A DNA stretch of 64,000 nucleotides from an uncultured Ruminococcus sp. (GTDB lineage: Bacteria; Bacillota; Clostridia; Oscillospirales; Acutalibacteraceae), in NCBI GenBank assembly GCA_958403905.1, contig CATXZD010000005.1, forward strand, positions 62,001 to 126,000, in the 5' to 3' direction. The translations under genes were made by a program, and so were the position numbers. The notes below the pieces were generated by a model, which did no database searches, was not told the origin of the DNA, and worked only from the letters and a program-made list of their open reading frames with translations. Positions 42,601-51,639 of the stretch are shown one piece after another. Each line of letters begins with the position of its first letter. Position 1 is the stretch's first letter.

Positions 42601-43611
42601 TTGAAACTTCTGCGTAAATCCTGCATTTTAATTATAACCGCCGCTGTTGTTTTTTCTTCGGGGTGCAGTCTTGAATCAAAATACAACTGCGAATTTTTCG
42701 CAATGGATACGGTTATGACGATTAACGCCTACGGCAGTAAAAGCGAAAATGCCGTAAAGGCGGCGCAGAACGAAATCAATGAGCTTGATAAGCTTTTGTC
42801 CGTTCAGAATAAAGACAGCGAAATTTACAAGCTCAATTACAAAAAATCTATGACAGTTTCAAAAGACACTCTTTCCCTTATCACACGCTCAAAAGAACTT
42901 TACATACTGACAGACGGTGCATTTGATATAAGCTGCGAACCTGTTTCCCGTGAATGGGGATTTTATTCCGGTCTTGAAAACAAGATTCCGTCAAAAGAGG
43001 CAATTGAAAATGCACTTGAAGGCGTAGGAGCAGAGCATATAAAAACTAAAAACAACACAGTAACGCTTGACGAGAACACTGCTCTTGACCTCGGCGCAGT
43101 CGCAAAAGGCTATGCGTCGCAAAAAGCAGCTGAAACTTTGAAAGAAAACGGCGTTACCTCGGCGCTTATGTCGCTCGGGGGAAACGTAAGAGCTGTCGGC
43201 TCAAAGCCTGACGGTGAATCCTGGAGTGTTGCCGTAGCCGACCCGAATGACACGTCAAAAAGCATAGGCACGCTTAAAATTTCCGACAAGGCAGTTGTAA
43301 CTTCGGGAAGCTATCAGCGCTATTTTGAAGAAAACGGACAAATCTACCATCATATAATAGATACTAAAACGGGCTATCCTGCAAACAGCGGTTTAAAATC
43401 CGTCACCGTTGTGTCAGACGATGACACGCTTGCAGACGCTCTTTCTACCGCACTGTTTGTTAAAGGGCTTGAAAAATCTGTTGAGTTTTACGGCAAAAAC
43501 AGCCTGCTTTTCGGAGCAGTCTTTATTACCGACGACAATAAAATTTATGTTACCGACAATCTGAATGACAGCTTTATTTCAACACAAAGCTATGAGGTGA
43601 TTGATAAATGA
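42601..43611 (+). CDS. apbE: FAD:protein FMN transferase (ApbE), lipoprotein
   Basis: 336 residues from a TTG start with AAGGG nearby. A signal peptide ends in the lipobox SSGC, so the enzyme is lipid-anchored outside the membrane. ApbE landmarks are FFAMDTVMTI, the FAD-binding DLGAVAKGYASQKAAETL, MSLGGNVRAVGSKPDG, TSGSYQRYFEENG and HHIIDTKTGYPA with the metal site at DTLADALSTALF. It attaches FMN by a phosphoester to Thr in S/T-G-A-T motifs of RnfG and RnfD, whose genes follow 2.4 kb downstream. Overlaps the next gene by four bases. Confidence 0.95.
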   Translation: MKLLRKSCILIITAAVVFSSGCSLESKYNCEFFAMDTVMTINAYGSKSENAVKAAQNEINELDKLLSVQNKDSEIYKLNYKKSMTVSKDTLSLITRSKELYILTDGAFDISCEPVSREWGFYSGLENKIPSKEAIENALEGVGAEHIKTKNNTVTLDENTALDLGAVAKGYASQKAAETLKENGVTSALMSLGGNVRAVGSKPDGESWSVAVADPNDTSKSIGTLKISDKAVVTSGSYQRYFEENGQIYHHIIDTKTGYPANSGLKSVTVVSDDDTLADALSTALFVKGLEKSVEFYGKNSLLFGAVFITDDNKIYVTDNLNDSFISTQSYEVIDK

Positions 43612-44084
43612 AAAAGTCGAGTACCTCGACACGCAATTCTGACAAACAGATTGATATTATCCAATCTGATTCATACGACTGTTCACAAACAGTTTCCTAT
43701 AAAGTTAAGAATCGTATATGGATAATTGTTTTTTCGGTTTTGGCTGTGCTTTGTCTGGGAACCTGGCTGTTTATTTCAAACATTTCGTCAACGTCAAGGA
43801 TTGTCGAAATCTATCAAAACGGAAGTCTTGTTGAAAAAATTGACTTAAACAGTGTTACAAACGAACGCGAAATCACGCTTTCGGGAGAACACGGCACAAA
43901 CATAATTCTTATCTCAAACGGTCACATAAAGATGAAGTCTGCCGATTGTCCCGACAAGCTGTGCGTTAAGCACGGCGAGCTAAAAAACAGCTATTCGCCC
44001 ATTGTTTGCCTGCCAAACAAAGTAGTTGTTAAATTTGAAAACAGTACAGACGGTGTTGACGCAAAATCAGGAGCAGTGCGATGA
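43608..44084 (+). CDS. NusG domain II-containing membrane protein
   Basis: 158 residues: a polar N-terminus (~1-42), one helix (~45-64) and an outer NusG-II beta domain (VEIYQNGSLVEKIDLNSV ... SADCPDKLCVKHGELKN ... PIVCLPNKVVVKFE) with a conserved cysteine trio. Such proteins are found beside Rnf, ApbE and Gx transporter genes in Clostridia; the exact role is unknown. Overlaps its neighbours by four bases on both sides. The first codons contain GTCGAG..CTCGACACGCAA, which recurs in the repeat region at 44766. Confidence 0.85.
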   Translation: MKKSSTSTRNSDKQIDIIQSDSYDCSQTVSYKVKNRIWIIVFSVLAVLCLGTWLFISNISSTSRIVEIYQNGSLVEKIDLNSVTNEREITLSGEHGTNIILISNGHIKMKSADCPDKLCVKHGELKNSYSPIVCLPNKVVVKFENSTDGVDAKSGAVR

Positions 44085-44665
44085 AAACAAACAAGTCGGC
44101 TAACTCTACTCGCAAACAGAATTTCACTGCACCCAAACCGAACGGACAGATTGACATTCCCCGCACGAAAAAATTGATTTTAACTGCAATGCTCACAGCT
44201 TTTGCACTCGTTGCATTTGTGATTGAAGCGTCAATCCCTCCGCTTACCCCGATTTACGGAATAAAACTAGGCTTGGCAAACGTTTTTACTTTGTTTGCAC
44301 TCTACTCACTCGGCACACGCTGCGCGGCGGCTGTAATGTCATTACGCATCGTACTCGGAAGCATATTTACAGGACAGCTCGTGTCGTTTATCTACAGCGT
44401 TTCTGGCGGTCTGCTTTCGTTTTTGATTATGATTTTGCTAAAACGATTCTTTCAGCTTAAACAGCTTTGGGTGCTAAGCATTCTGAGCGCCGTGACTCAC
44501 AACATCGGTCAGCTTGCGGCGGCGATTTTTATGACTCAAACGCCGGCGATTGTCTGCTACCTGCCCGTGCTGGTTTTGTCGGGAATAATTGCAGGAGCTT
44601 TTACAGGCTTGTGCGCCCAGCTTGTGCTTATGCGCCTTTCAAAAATAAACAATAATTTAGATTAG
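44081..44665 (+). CDS. Gx transporter family protein
   Basis: 194 residues, about five or six membrane helices. LILTAMLTAFALVAFVIEA, GIKLGLANVFTLFALY, GSIFTGQLVSFIYSVSGGLL and SAVTHNIGQLAAAI match the family first named for heptaprenyl diphosphate synthase component I, now regarded as an ECF-S-like transporter. It forms a unit with apbE and the NusG-II gene, possibly supplying flavin precursor or another cofactor for Rnf maturation; that is inference. Confidence 0.88.
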   Translation: MKTNKSANSTRKQNFTAPKPNGQIDIPRTKKLILTAMLTAFALVAFVIEASIPPLTPIYGIKLGLANVFTLFALYSLGTRCAAAVMSLRIVLGSIFTGQLVSFIYSVSGGLLSFLIMILLKRFFQLKQLWVLSILSAVTHNIGQLAAAIFMTQTPAIVCYLPVLVLSGIIAGAFTGLCAQLVLMRLSKINNNLD

Positions 44666-45067
44666 TTTGGAGTGTGGAGAGTGGAGTGTGGAGTTTTGGT
44701 CGAGTGGATAGGTTGCAATAATTCAAAAGTTTAATGCCCGAATTAATTTATATGGGGCGTTGCCGGTCGAGTGTCTCGACACGCAAATCGAGTGGAAAAA
44801 TCGGTTGTTTATGTAAAAACGGTTGCCCGAATTATAGATTAATATATAGGCAACGTTTAGGGACGTCAGGGATGCCGTCCCCTACGGCAATACAGGAAAC
44901 GTTTGGTTTCAGCCGTAGGGACACGGCGCGCCGTGTCCCTACGTCAACGTTGCTATAATTACAACGCTGAATTATCGTTTAGCGGATAAAAAAAGATAAC
45001 CATATTAATCAACATTATGAATTATAAAACTTTAATTGACCGTAAGGTCATACATAATATTTTATAT
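44666..45067. repeat. Repeat-rich gap splitting the apbE unit from rnfC (family D)
   Basis: About 400 bases without a gene. It holds GTCGAGTGTCTCGACACGC (44766-44784), a hairpin GGGACGTC...GCCGTCCC (44863-44882) and a perfect 30-base palindrome (44914-44943) built on GGACACGGCGCGCCGTGTCC, followed by the shared tail CTACGTCAACGTTGCTATAA. The same palindrome and tail occur at 32959-32995. Near 45039 GACCGTAAGGTC forms a small palindrome close to rnfC. Confidence 0.7.
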
Positions 45068-45080
45068 GGAGGATAGGGAT

Positions 45081-46394
45081 ATGAAATTAAGCGGTATTAA
45101 GGTTCCGCACCGAAAAAATACTGCGGACAGCGTACCACAAAAACTTCCGCTGCCTGAAACGGTGGTAATTCCGATGTCAATGCACATCGGCAAGCCTGCC
45201 GTACCTGCGGTTAAGGTCGGCGAGCTTGTAAAAGTCGGCCAGCTTATCGGCTCGTCCGACGGCTTTATCAGCGCACCCGTACATTCAAGCATATCGGGCA
45301 AGGTAAAAAAGCTTGACGAAATAACAATGTCGGGCGGAATGAAAACGACCGCCGTTGTTATTGAAACAGACGGCGAACAGGAAATAAGCGAAAGCGTAAA
45401 GCCGCCCGTTGTTACGGATTTTCAAAGCTTTGTAAACGCTGTTAAGGAAAGCGGAATTGTCGGCTTGGGCGGTGCAGGATTTCCAACCTTTGTAAAACTC
45501 GGCGTAAAGGATTTGTCGGCGGTTGAAACAATCGTTATCAACTCGGCGGAGTGTGAGCCGTACATAACATCGGACACAAGAACTATGCTTGACAAAGCCG
45601 ATTACATCTCAAAGGGCATTGATTTACTTCACAGGTATCTCGGCAAAAAACGCATTATAATAGGTATTGAAAACAACAAAAAGTCCTGCATTGAAAAGAT
45701 GACCGAGCTTGCAAATTCAAAAGAAAATGTTGAAGTAAAGGTGCTTCCCTCGGTTTATCCACAGGGCGGTGAAAAAGTGCTTGTCTATAACACCACAGGC
45801 AGGCTTATTCCAAAGGGCGGTCTGCCGCTTGACGTTGGCGCAATTGTAATCAACTGCACCACTCTTGCAAAAATCGCCGAATATATTGAAACCGGTATGC
45901 CGCTTGTTGAAAAGTGCATTACCGTAGACGGCTCGGCTGTTAAAGAGCCGAAAAACGTAATTGCACCAATCGGTACTCCGCTTGAAAAGCTGTTTGAATT
46001 CTGCGGCGGATTTAATAGCGAACCTAAAAAGGTACTCTACGGCGGACCTATGATGGGAATAGCCGTTTCATCGCTCGACGTTCCCGTACTAAAAATGACT
46101 AACGCCGCAATTGCGCTTGACGAAAAAGAGGCTCGTCCTCCCAAAACAACCGCCTGCATAAACTGCGGCGAGTGCGTAAACCACTGTCCGCTCAGGCTTG
46201 ACCCGAGAGCAATTGCGAAAGCTTACAGGCTTGACCAATGCGACGAGCTTAAAAAGCTGTGTGCCGACTTGTGTATGGAATGCGGCTGCTGTGCCTATGT
46301 CTGCCCTGCAAAAAGGCACATTGTTCAGACAAACAAGCTTGCAAAGGCAAAGCTTAACAAATATTTGAGAGAACAAAAGGAGGACAAAAAATGA
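45081..46394 (+). CDS. rnfC: Rnf complex subunit RnfC
   Basis: 437 residues from ATG 45081 with GGAGG eight bases upstream. An N-terminal barrel (GIKVPHRKNTAD), the NADH/FMN-binding GLGGAGFPTFVKL (~130) and INSAECEPYITSDTR match RnfC/NuoF-type folds; two ferredoxin motifs lie at the C-terminus (CINCGECVNHCP and CMECGCCAYVCP). It takes electrons to or from NAD and is peripheral on the inner side. First gene of the Rnf operon; overlaps rnfD by four bases. Confidence 0.96.
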   Translation: MKLSGIKVPHRKNTADSVPQKLPLPETVVIPMSMHIGKPAVPAVKVGELVKVGQLIGSSDGFISAPVHSSISGKVKKLDEITMSGGMKTTAVVIETDGEQEISESVKPPVVTDFQSFVNAVKESGIVGLGGAGFPTFVKLGVKDLSAVETIVINSAECEPYITSDTRTMLDKADYISKGIDLLHRYLGKKRIIIGIENNKKSCIEKMTELANSKENVEVKVLPSVYPQGGEKVLVYNTTGRLIPKGGLPLDVGAIVINCTTLAKIAEYIETGMPLVEKCITVDGSAVKEPKNVIAPIGTPLEKLFEFCGGFNSEPKKVLYGGPMMGIAVSSLDVPVLKMTNAAIALDEKEARPPKTTACINCGECVNHCPLRLDPRAIAKAYRLDQCDELKKLCADLCMECGCCAYVCPAKRHIVQTNKLAKAKLNKYLREQKEDKK

Positions 46395-47311
46395 ATAAGC
46401 TGATTTCCTCCGTTTCGCCCCACATAAATTCACCAAGGACTACGCAAAAAATTATGCTTGACGTCCTTATAGCCCTGCTTCCAGCAGGCGTTGCCTCGGC
46501 TGTAATCTTTGGCTGGCGCGCTTTGCTTGTCATAGGCGTTTGCGTAGGCGTATGTATTTTGTCGGAATGGATTTTTGAAAAAATCTGCAAAAAAGAAAAC
46601 ACAATCTTCGACCTTTCGGCTGTTGTAACGGGTGTTCTGCTCGCCTATAACCTGCCCGTTTCTATTCCGCTGTGGCAGGCGGCTTTCGGAAGCTTGTTTG
46701 CAATTGTTGTTGTAAAACAGCTTTTCGGCGGAATCGGTCAGAATTTTGCAAACCCTGCAATCACGGCAAGAATTGTAATGATGACTGCGTTTTCAGGCGC
46801 TATGACCACCTGGACCTTCCCCGACGCTTCTTCAAGTGCAACACCGCTTGCACTTATGTCAAAAGGCGAGCTTGACTCTCTGCCCTCATTGGTTGATATG
46901 CTTTTCGGAGTGCGCGGCGGCTGTCTGGGCGAAACCTGCACGATTGCTTTGCTTGCAGGAGGAGTTTACCTGATTGCAAGAAAGGTCATCACATGGCACA
47001 CACCCGTTGCATTTATCAGCACCGTGCTTGTAATGTCGCTGATTTTCGACAAAGCTCCTCTGTATCAGCTTATGTCGGGCGGACTTATCATCGGCGCATT
47101 CTTTATGGCTACCGACTACGCAACAACCCCCTGCACAAAGTGGGGCAAGATAATTTTCGGTGTCGGCTGCGGCCTTATAACGATACTAATCCGTTTCTGG
47201 GGTGCATCCCCCGAGGGCGTTTCATACTCAATTCTGCTTATGAACATATTTACGCCCTACATCTCAAGGCTTACACGCTCAAAGCCTCTTGTCGGAGGTG
47301 ACAGGCAATGA
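46391..47311 (+). CDS. rnfD: Rnf complex subunit RnfD
   Basis: 306 residues with about eight to ten helices. The flavinylation motif SSATPLA is present, with Thr151 as the expected FMN attachment site, in the loop after the FANPAITARIVMM helix. The C-terminal GVSYSILLMNIFTPYI is typical. It carries FMN within the membrane part of the Na+/H+ pump. Overlaps rnfC and rnfG by four bases each. Confidence 0.96.
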   Translation: MNKLISSVSPHINSPRTTQKIMLDVLIALLPAGVASAVIFGWRALLVIGVCVGVCILSEWIFEKICKKENTIFDLSAVVTGVLLAYNLPVSIPLWQAAFGSLFAIVVVKQLFGGIGQNFANPAITARIVMMTAFSGAMTTWTFPDASSSATPLALMSKGELDSLPSLVDMLFGVRGGCLGETCTIALLAGGVYLIARKVITWHTPVAFISTVLVMSLIFDKAPLYQLMSGGLIIGAFFMATDYATTPCTKWGKIIFGVGCGLITILIRFWGASPEGVSYSILLMNIFTPYISRLTRSKPLVGGDRQ

Positions 47312-47844
47312 AAAAGAATTTTAACGAAATCGTAAAACCCGTACTCGTTCTCGTCTGCATATGTCTTGTCGTAACAGCTCTGCTTGCCTATATAAACTCG
47401 GTAACTTCGCCGATTATTGCAAAAGCCGAGCAGGAAAAAACCGAGCAGGCTATGTCTGAGGTGCTTACTGAAGCCGAAGGCTTTAGGCCTGTTGAAGTTG
47501 ACAACCTCCCCGACAGAGTAACCGAGATTTACAGCGCCGAAAACGGCTCGGGATATGTCTTTATGCTGACAACAAAGGGTTACGGCGGCGATATGAAGCT
47601 GATTTGCGGAATAAAGTCAGACGGCACTATTGAGCAGTGCAAAACGCTTTCTCACTCCGAAACAAGCGGTCTTGGCTCAAAAACAGCCGAGGACCCCTAC
47701 AGAAATCAGTACTGCGGCAAAAATTTTGACACCTTAAGCGAGGTTGACGCAATATCAGGCGCAACAATTTCTTCCACTGCATATAAAAACGCAATTGAGG
47801 ACGCTTTCAAAGCGTTTGATATGGTAAAGGAGGCGGAAAAATGA
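47308..47844 (+). CDS. rnfG: Rnf complex subunit RnfG
   Basis: 178 residues: one N-terminal helix (~10-30) and an outer FMN-binding domain. The attachment motif SGATISS places the covalent FMN on Thr153, target of the ApbE encoded at 42601. YGGDMKLICGI and HSETSGLGSK are also family blocks. Overlaps rnfE by four bases. Confidence 0.96.
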   Translation: MKKNFNEIVKPVLVLVCICLVVTALLAYINSVTSPIIAKAEQEKTEQAMSEVLTEAEGFRPVEVDNLPDRVTEIYSAENGSGYVFMLTTKGYGGDMKLICGIKSDGTIEQCKTLSHSETSGLGSKTAEDPYRNQYCGKNFDTLSEVDAISGATISSTAYKNAIEDAFKAFDMVKEAEK

Positions 47845-48518
47845 ACAAAAGACAGAACCTATTAAAGGGCATTATCAAGGAAAACCCTGTTCTTGTTCTT
47901 GTGCTTGGAACCTGCCCCACTCTTGCGGTAACAACAAACGTAATGAGTGCGCTCGGAATGGGCGCGGCGGCTACAATTGTTCTGCTCTGCTCAAACATGG
48001 TAATTTCCGCTCTGCGAAATATTATCCCCGACAAGGTGCGCATTCCATGCTACATCGTGCTTATCGCAGGCTTTGTAACAATGGTACAGATGCTTGTAAA
48101 GGCATTTGCACCTGCGCTTGACGAGGCGCTTGGAATTTACCTTCCGCTTATTGTGGTAAACTGCATAATTTTAGGCAGAGCCGAAATGTTCGCAAACAAA
48201 AACAATGTTATCGACTCTGCGATTGACGCCGTAGGAATGGGCGCAGGCTTTACGCTTGCACTGCTGTTGATGGCTACAATCCGTGAGGTGCTCGGCAACG
48301 GAACGTGGATGGGAATTGAAATTCCGATTCTTTCTGACAACAACATTTCCATTATGACAATGGCGCCGGGCGGATTCCTTGTTTTTGGTATTTTAATTGC
48401 AATTATCAACAAAATTTCAGGTGGCAAAAACGCCAAAAAAAGCTTTGGCTGTGCCGGATGTCCGTCGGCAGAGGCTTGCAACAAAGCCTCCTGCGGTGAA
48501 AAGGAGGAAGCAAAATGA
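47841..48518 (+). CDS. rnfE: Rnf complex subunit RnfE with cysteine-rich tail
   Basis: 225 residues, six helices. NPVLVLVLGTCPTLAVTTN near the start contains the half-motif and cysteine that share an iron-sulfur centre with RnfA. After the last helix the protein continues into a soluble tail with Cys204, 207, 213 and 218 (FGCAGCPSAEACNKASCG), longer than in proteobacterial RnfE, which could bind metal. Overlaps rnfA by four bases. Confidence 0.95.
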   Translation: MNKRQNLLKGIIKENPVLVLVLGTCPTLAVTTNVMSALGMGAAATIVLLCSNMVISALRNIIPDKVRIPCYIVLIAGFVTMVQMLVKAFAPALDEALGIYLPLIVVNCIILGRAEMFANKNNVIDSAIDAVGMGAGFTLALLLMATIREVLGNGTWMGIEIPILSDNNISIMTMAPGGFLVFGILIAIINKISGGKNAKKSFGCAGCPSAEACNKASCGEKEEAK

Positions 48519-49105
48519 CAAAATTTATTATAATTATGCTTTCTGCTGTTTTCATCAACAACTACGTTTTGTCACGATTTTTGGGAATTTGCCCGTTTCT
48601 CGGCGTTTCCAAAAAATTGAATCAGGCAACAGGAATGAGCCTTGCGGTAATTTTCGTAATGCTTATTGCAACGGCTGTTACCTGGCCGATACAAACGTAT
48701 CTGCTTGACCCGAACAACCTTGGTTATCTTCAGACAATCGTCTTTATTCTCGTAATTGCTTCGCTCGTTCAGCTTGTTGAAATTATACTCAAAAAGTATA
48801 TTCCCTCTCTTCACAAATCACTCGGGGTATACCTTCCCCTTATTACAACAAACTGCGCCGTGCTCGGCGTTACAATTCTCAACATTGACGAGGGCTACAC
48901 ATTTGCAGAGTCAATGGTAAACTCACTCGGAAGCGGACTTGGATTTTTCCTTGCAATGGTAATGTTCTCGGGCGTTCGCTCAAAGCTTGACAACGCAGAC
49001 ATTCCTAAAGCATTTCAGGGACTTCCCATAACGCTTGTTGCGGCTTCGATAACTTCGCTGTCATTTCTCGGATTTTCCGGCGTTGTCGAAAACCTGTTTG
49101 CATAA
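48515..49105 (+). CDS. rnfA: Rnf complex subunit RnfA
   Basis: 196 residues, six helices, inverted-topology partner of RnfE. NNYVLSRFLGICPFLGVSKK carries the conserved cysteine, and LITTNCAVLGVTILN holds the second one; together with RnfE they place an intramembrane [2Fe-2S] cluster for electron passage across the membrane. Followed 12 bases later by rnfB. Confidence 0.96.
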   Translation: MTKFIIIMLSAVFINNYVLSRFLGICPFLGVSKKLNQATGMSLAVIFVMLIATAVTWPIQTYLLDPNNLGYLQTIVFILVIASLVQLVEIILKKYIPSLHKSLGVYLPLITTNCAVLGVTILNIDEGYTFAESMVNSLGSGLGFFLAMVMFSGVRSKLDNADIPKAFQGLPITLVAASITSLSFLGFSGVVENLFA

Positions 49106-49117
49106 CGGAGGTGCGCT

Positions 49118-49939
49118 ATGAATGAAATTTTAACTGCGGTTATCTCCGTTGTGATTATCGGCGCAATATGCGCTGTGGTGCTTGCAGTCGCATCAAAAAT
49201 TATGGCTGTAAAAGAAAATGAAAAAATCCCCGAAATCCGTGAATGTCTGCCCGGCGCAAACTGCGGAGCCTGCGGTTTTGCGGGCTGTGACGGCTATGCA
49301 AAGGCGCTTGCAGAAACTGAGGGCACGGCTACAAATCTCTGTGTTCCGGGAGGCGATTCGGTTTCAAGGAAGCTGAGCGAAATTCTGGGTGTTGAATTTG
49401 AGGACGTTGTTGAACAGGTTGCCGTTGTACACTGTGCAGGCGACTGCAAATACACTCAGGACAAGGTGGAGTACAGCGGAATTGAAAGCTGTGCCGCCGC
49501 TAAGCTGATTTTCGGCTCAAAGGGCGAATGTCCCTACGGCTGTATGGGGCTTGGTGACTGCGCAAAGGTTTGTCCGAACGACGCAATCTGCATAAACAAC
49601 GGCATTGCTCACATTGACTCAAGAAGCTGTGTAGGCTGCGGCTTATGCGTTAAAGCCTGCCCGAACCATCTTATCTCGCTTATGGCTGACGTTGAAAGGG
49701 TTGTCGTTACGTGCAGTAACAAGGACAAGGGCGCAATCACACGCAAGGCTTGCAAAAACGGCTGTATCGGTTGTAAAAAGTGCGAAAAGGTCTGCACTGC
49801 GGGTGCAATTAAGGTTACGGAAAACTTAGCAGTTATCGACTATTCAAAATGCCCCGAATGCGATGACTTCGGAATTTGTGCAAGAGAATGTACAACAGGA
49901 AGCATAAAAATTTCAAACTTTACAAACGCAACAAGATAA
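49118..49939 (+). CDS. rnfB: Rnf complex subunit RnfB
   Basis: 273 residues. One N-terminal helix (~5-27), then the Fe-S domain with CLPGANCGACGFAGC, followed by several ferredoxin motifs: CPYGCMGLGDCAKVCP, CVGCGLCVKACP, CIGCKKCEKVC and CPECDDFGICAREC. It accepts electrons from reduced ferredoxin. GGAGG precedes the ATG. Last gene of the operon, followed by a terminator. Confidence 0.96.
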   Translation: MNEILTAVISVVIIGAICAVVLAVASKIMAVKENEKIPEIRECLPGANCGACGFAGCDGYAKALAETEGTATNLCVPGGDSVSRKLSEILGVEFEDVVEQVAVVHCAGDCKYTQDKVEYSGIESCAAAKLIFGSKGECPYGCMGLGDCAKVCPNDAICINNGIAHIDSRSCVGCGLCVKACPNHLISLMADVERVVVTCSNKDKGAITRKACKNGCIGCKKCEKVCTAGAIKVTENLAVIDYSKCPECDDFGICARECTTGSIKISNFTNATR

Positions 49940-50003
49940 CAACTGCAAAATAAGGTTTGTAATATAAAGCTTTAGGCAATTAAATAATTTTCCAAGCCAA
50001 AAA

Positions 50004-50050
50004 GGTCGGACACCGCTGTAAAGCGATGCTCCGACCATTGTTTTTGTTTT
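50004..50050. terminator. Bidirectional terminator between rnfB and a symporter gene
   Basis: GGTCGGA...CGCT-GTAA-AGCG...TCCGACC (50004-50036) with TTTTTGTTTT on the plus side and five T on the minus side. A near-identical 33-base hairpin lies at 51555-51587. Confidence 0.8.
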
Positions 50051-50074
50051 AACTTTTCAAGCCGAGGTACTCTG

Positions 50075-51445
50075 CTAACCCAAAAAGAAATTGTAAATTC
50101 CTGCAACAAAGACAATAAATATTATTATCGGCAAAACGTAGGTCATATACCCGCGCATAAACTTCTTTATTTTCATTCCCTTGCCTGCGTTTGCCTCAGC
50201 CACAAAATTATCCCAGCCCCAGCCTTTTTTGCTTACGCAGAACAGCACAAACACAATTGAACCCAAGGGGAGAATGATGTTGCTGACAAGGAAGTCTTCA
50301 AGATCCATTATGTTTGTTCCTGCTCCAAACGGCTGAATGTTGCTGAGCACGCTGAATCCCAGCGCGCACGGCAATGACAGCGTAAACAACAACACTGCAT
50401 TAATCAGGCAGGCTTTTTTCCTTTTCCAGCCAAACAAATCCATTGTGCAGGAAATTATAACTTCAAACTCTGCAAAAATGGTAGAAAGAGCCGCAAATGA
50501 CATAAATACAAAAAACAGGCTTCCCCATAATCTTCCCATCGGCATATTGTTAAAAATATTCGGCAGAGTTATAAAAATAAGTCCGGGTCCGCTGCCTGCT
50601 TCAACATTATAGGCAAAACACGCAGGAAAAATAATCAGTCCCGATACCAACGCTACAAATGTGTCAAGCAATGCAACGTTGACAGCCTCGCCCATAAGGC
50701 TTCTCTTTTTGTCAACATAGCTTCCGAACATTGCCATTGCACCAATACCAAGGCTAAGCGTAAAGAAAGCCTGACTCATTGCCGCCACAATCACATTGAC
50801 AATACCTGCCTCAGCCATTCTGTTAAAATCGGGCAAAAGATAAAAAGCAATTCCTTTTCCGCCGTTCTCAATAAAAACGCTGTTTACGGCGAGTATAACC
50901 ATAATTGCAAGCAGAGCAAGCATCATATATTTTGTAATACGTTCAAGTCCGTTTTTTAAGCCGAACGAACAAACAACAATGCCTATTACTACTACAATCA
51001 GCATATATCCGATAACCGAAATGCTGTCAACAGTCATATCATTAAAATAAGCTGCAACTCCGTTTGAATCAAGTCCTTCTAATTTTCCCGACGCCATAGA
51101 AACAAAGTAACAGAGCATCCAACCCGACACAACCGTGTAAAACATCATAAGTAAATAGTTGCCGATTACGCAAACATAACCGTGCAAATGCCACTTCGAT
51201 TTTTTAGGTTCAAGCTCCTGATAAAGCCTTGCAGGACTTTTCTGACTTGCACGTCCTAAAGAAAACTCCATTGTCAGAACGGGGATTCCCAAAATAAGCA
51301 AAAAGAACAAATAAATCAGCACAAATGCTCCTCCGCCGTACTGACCGACCATATAGGGAAATTTCCACACGTTTCCAATTCCTATTGCACTGCCTGCACT
51401 TATAAGAATAAATCCAAGGCGACTGCTCAGGTGTTCTCTGGGCAT
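50075..51445 (-). CDS. Sodium:neurotransmitter symporter family transporter (1)
   Basis: About 456 residues, eleven or twelve helices. SRLGFILISAGSAIGIGNVWKFPYM is the family's unwound first helix (key GSAIGIGNVWKFPY) with the Na+ site, and ASQKSPARLYQEL follows. Bacterial members such as LeuT and TnaT import amino acids with Na+. The longer frame to 51529 lacks a ribosome binding site; ATG 51445 and 51457 are the likely starts, with AAAGGA upstream. Sits downstream of a Na+-pumping Rnf, tail to tail. Confidence 0.9.
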   Translation of the reverse strand: MPREHLSSRLGFILISAGSAIGIGNVWKFPYMVGQYGGGAFVLIYLFFLLILGIPVLTMEFSLGRASQKSPARLYQELEPKKSKWHLHGYVCVIGNYLLMMFYTVVSGWMLCYFVSMASGKLEGLDSNGVAAYFNDMTVDSISVIGYMLIVVVIGIVVCSFGLKNGLERITKYMMLALLAIMVILAVNSVFIENGGKGIAFYLLPDFNRMAEAGIVNVIVAAMSQAFFTLSLGIGAMAMFGSYVDKKRSLMGEAVNVALLDTFVALVSGLIIFPACFAYNVEAGSGPGLIFITLPNIFNNMPMGRLWGSLFFVFMSFAALSTIFAEFEVIISCTMDLFGWKRKKACLINAVLLFTLSLPCALGFSVLSNIQPFGAGTNIMDLEDFLVSNIILPLGSIVFVLFCVSKKGWGWDNFVAEANAGKGMKIKKFMRGYMTYVLPIIIFIVFVAGIYNFFLG

Positions 51446-51554
51446 ATTTATTATCATTCCTTTCGGCTTTGCACCAAGAACAATTTTACGCTCAAACATC
51501 TTTTTCGCACAAATACAGCAAAGCCACAAAATTCATAATATTTTTATACAAAAC

Positions 51555-51594
51555 GGTCGGGCACTGCCGTAAAGCGGTACTCCGACCATTTTTT
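51555..51594 (-). terminator. Terminator of the second symporter gene
   Basis: Hairpin GGTCGG...CCG-TAAA-CGG...CCGACC (51555-51587). The plus side shows TTTTTT and the minus side GTTTTG; its loop and stem match the hairpin at 50004-50036 at most positions. Confidence 0.75.
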
Positions 51595-51639
51595 AAATTC
51601 ACAGTATTAATGCACCGTCAAAATACAGGCACTTAAAAT

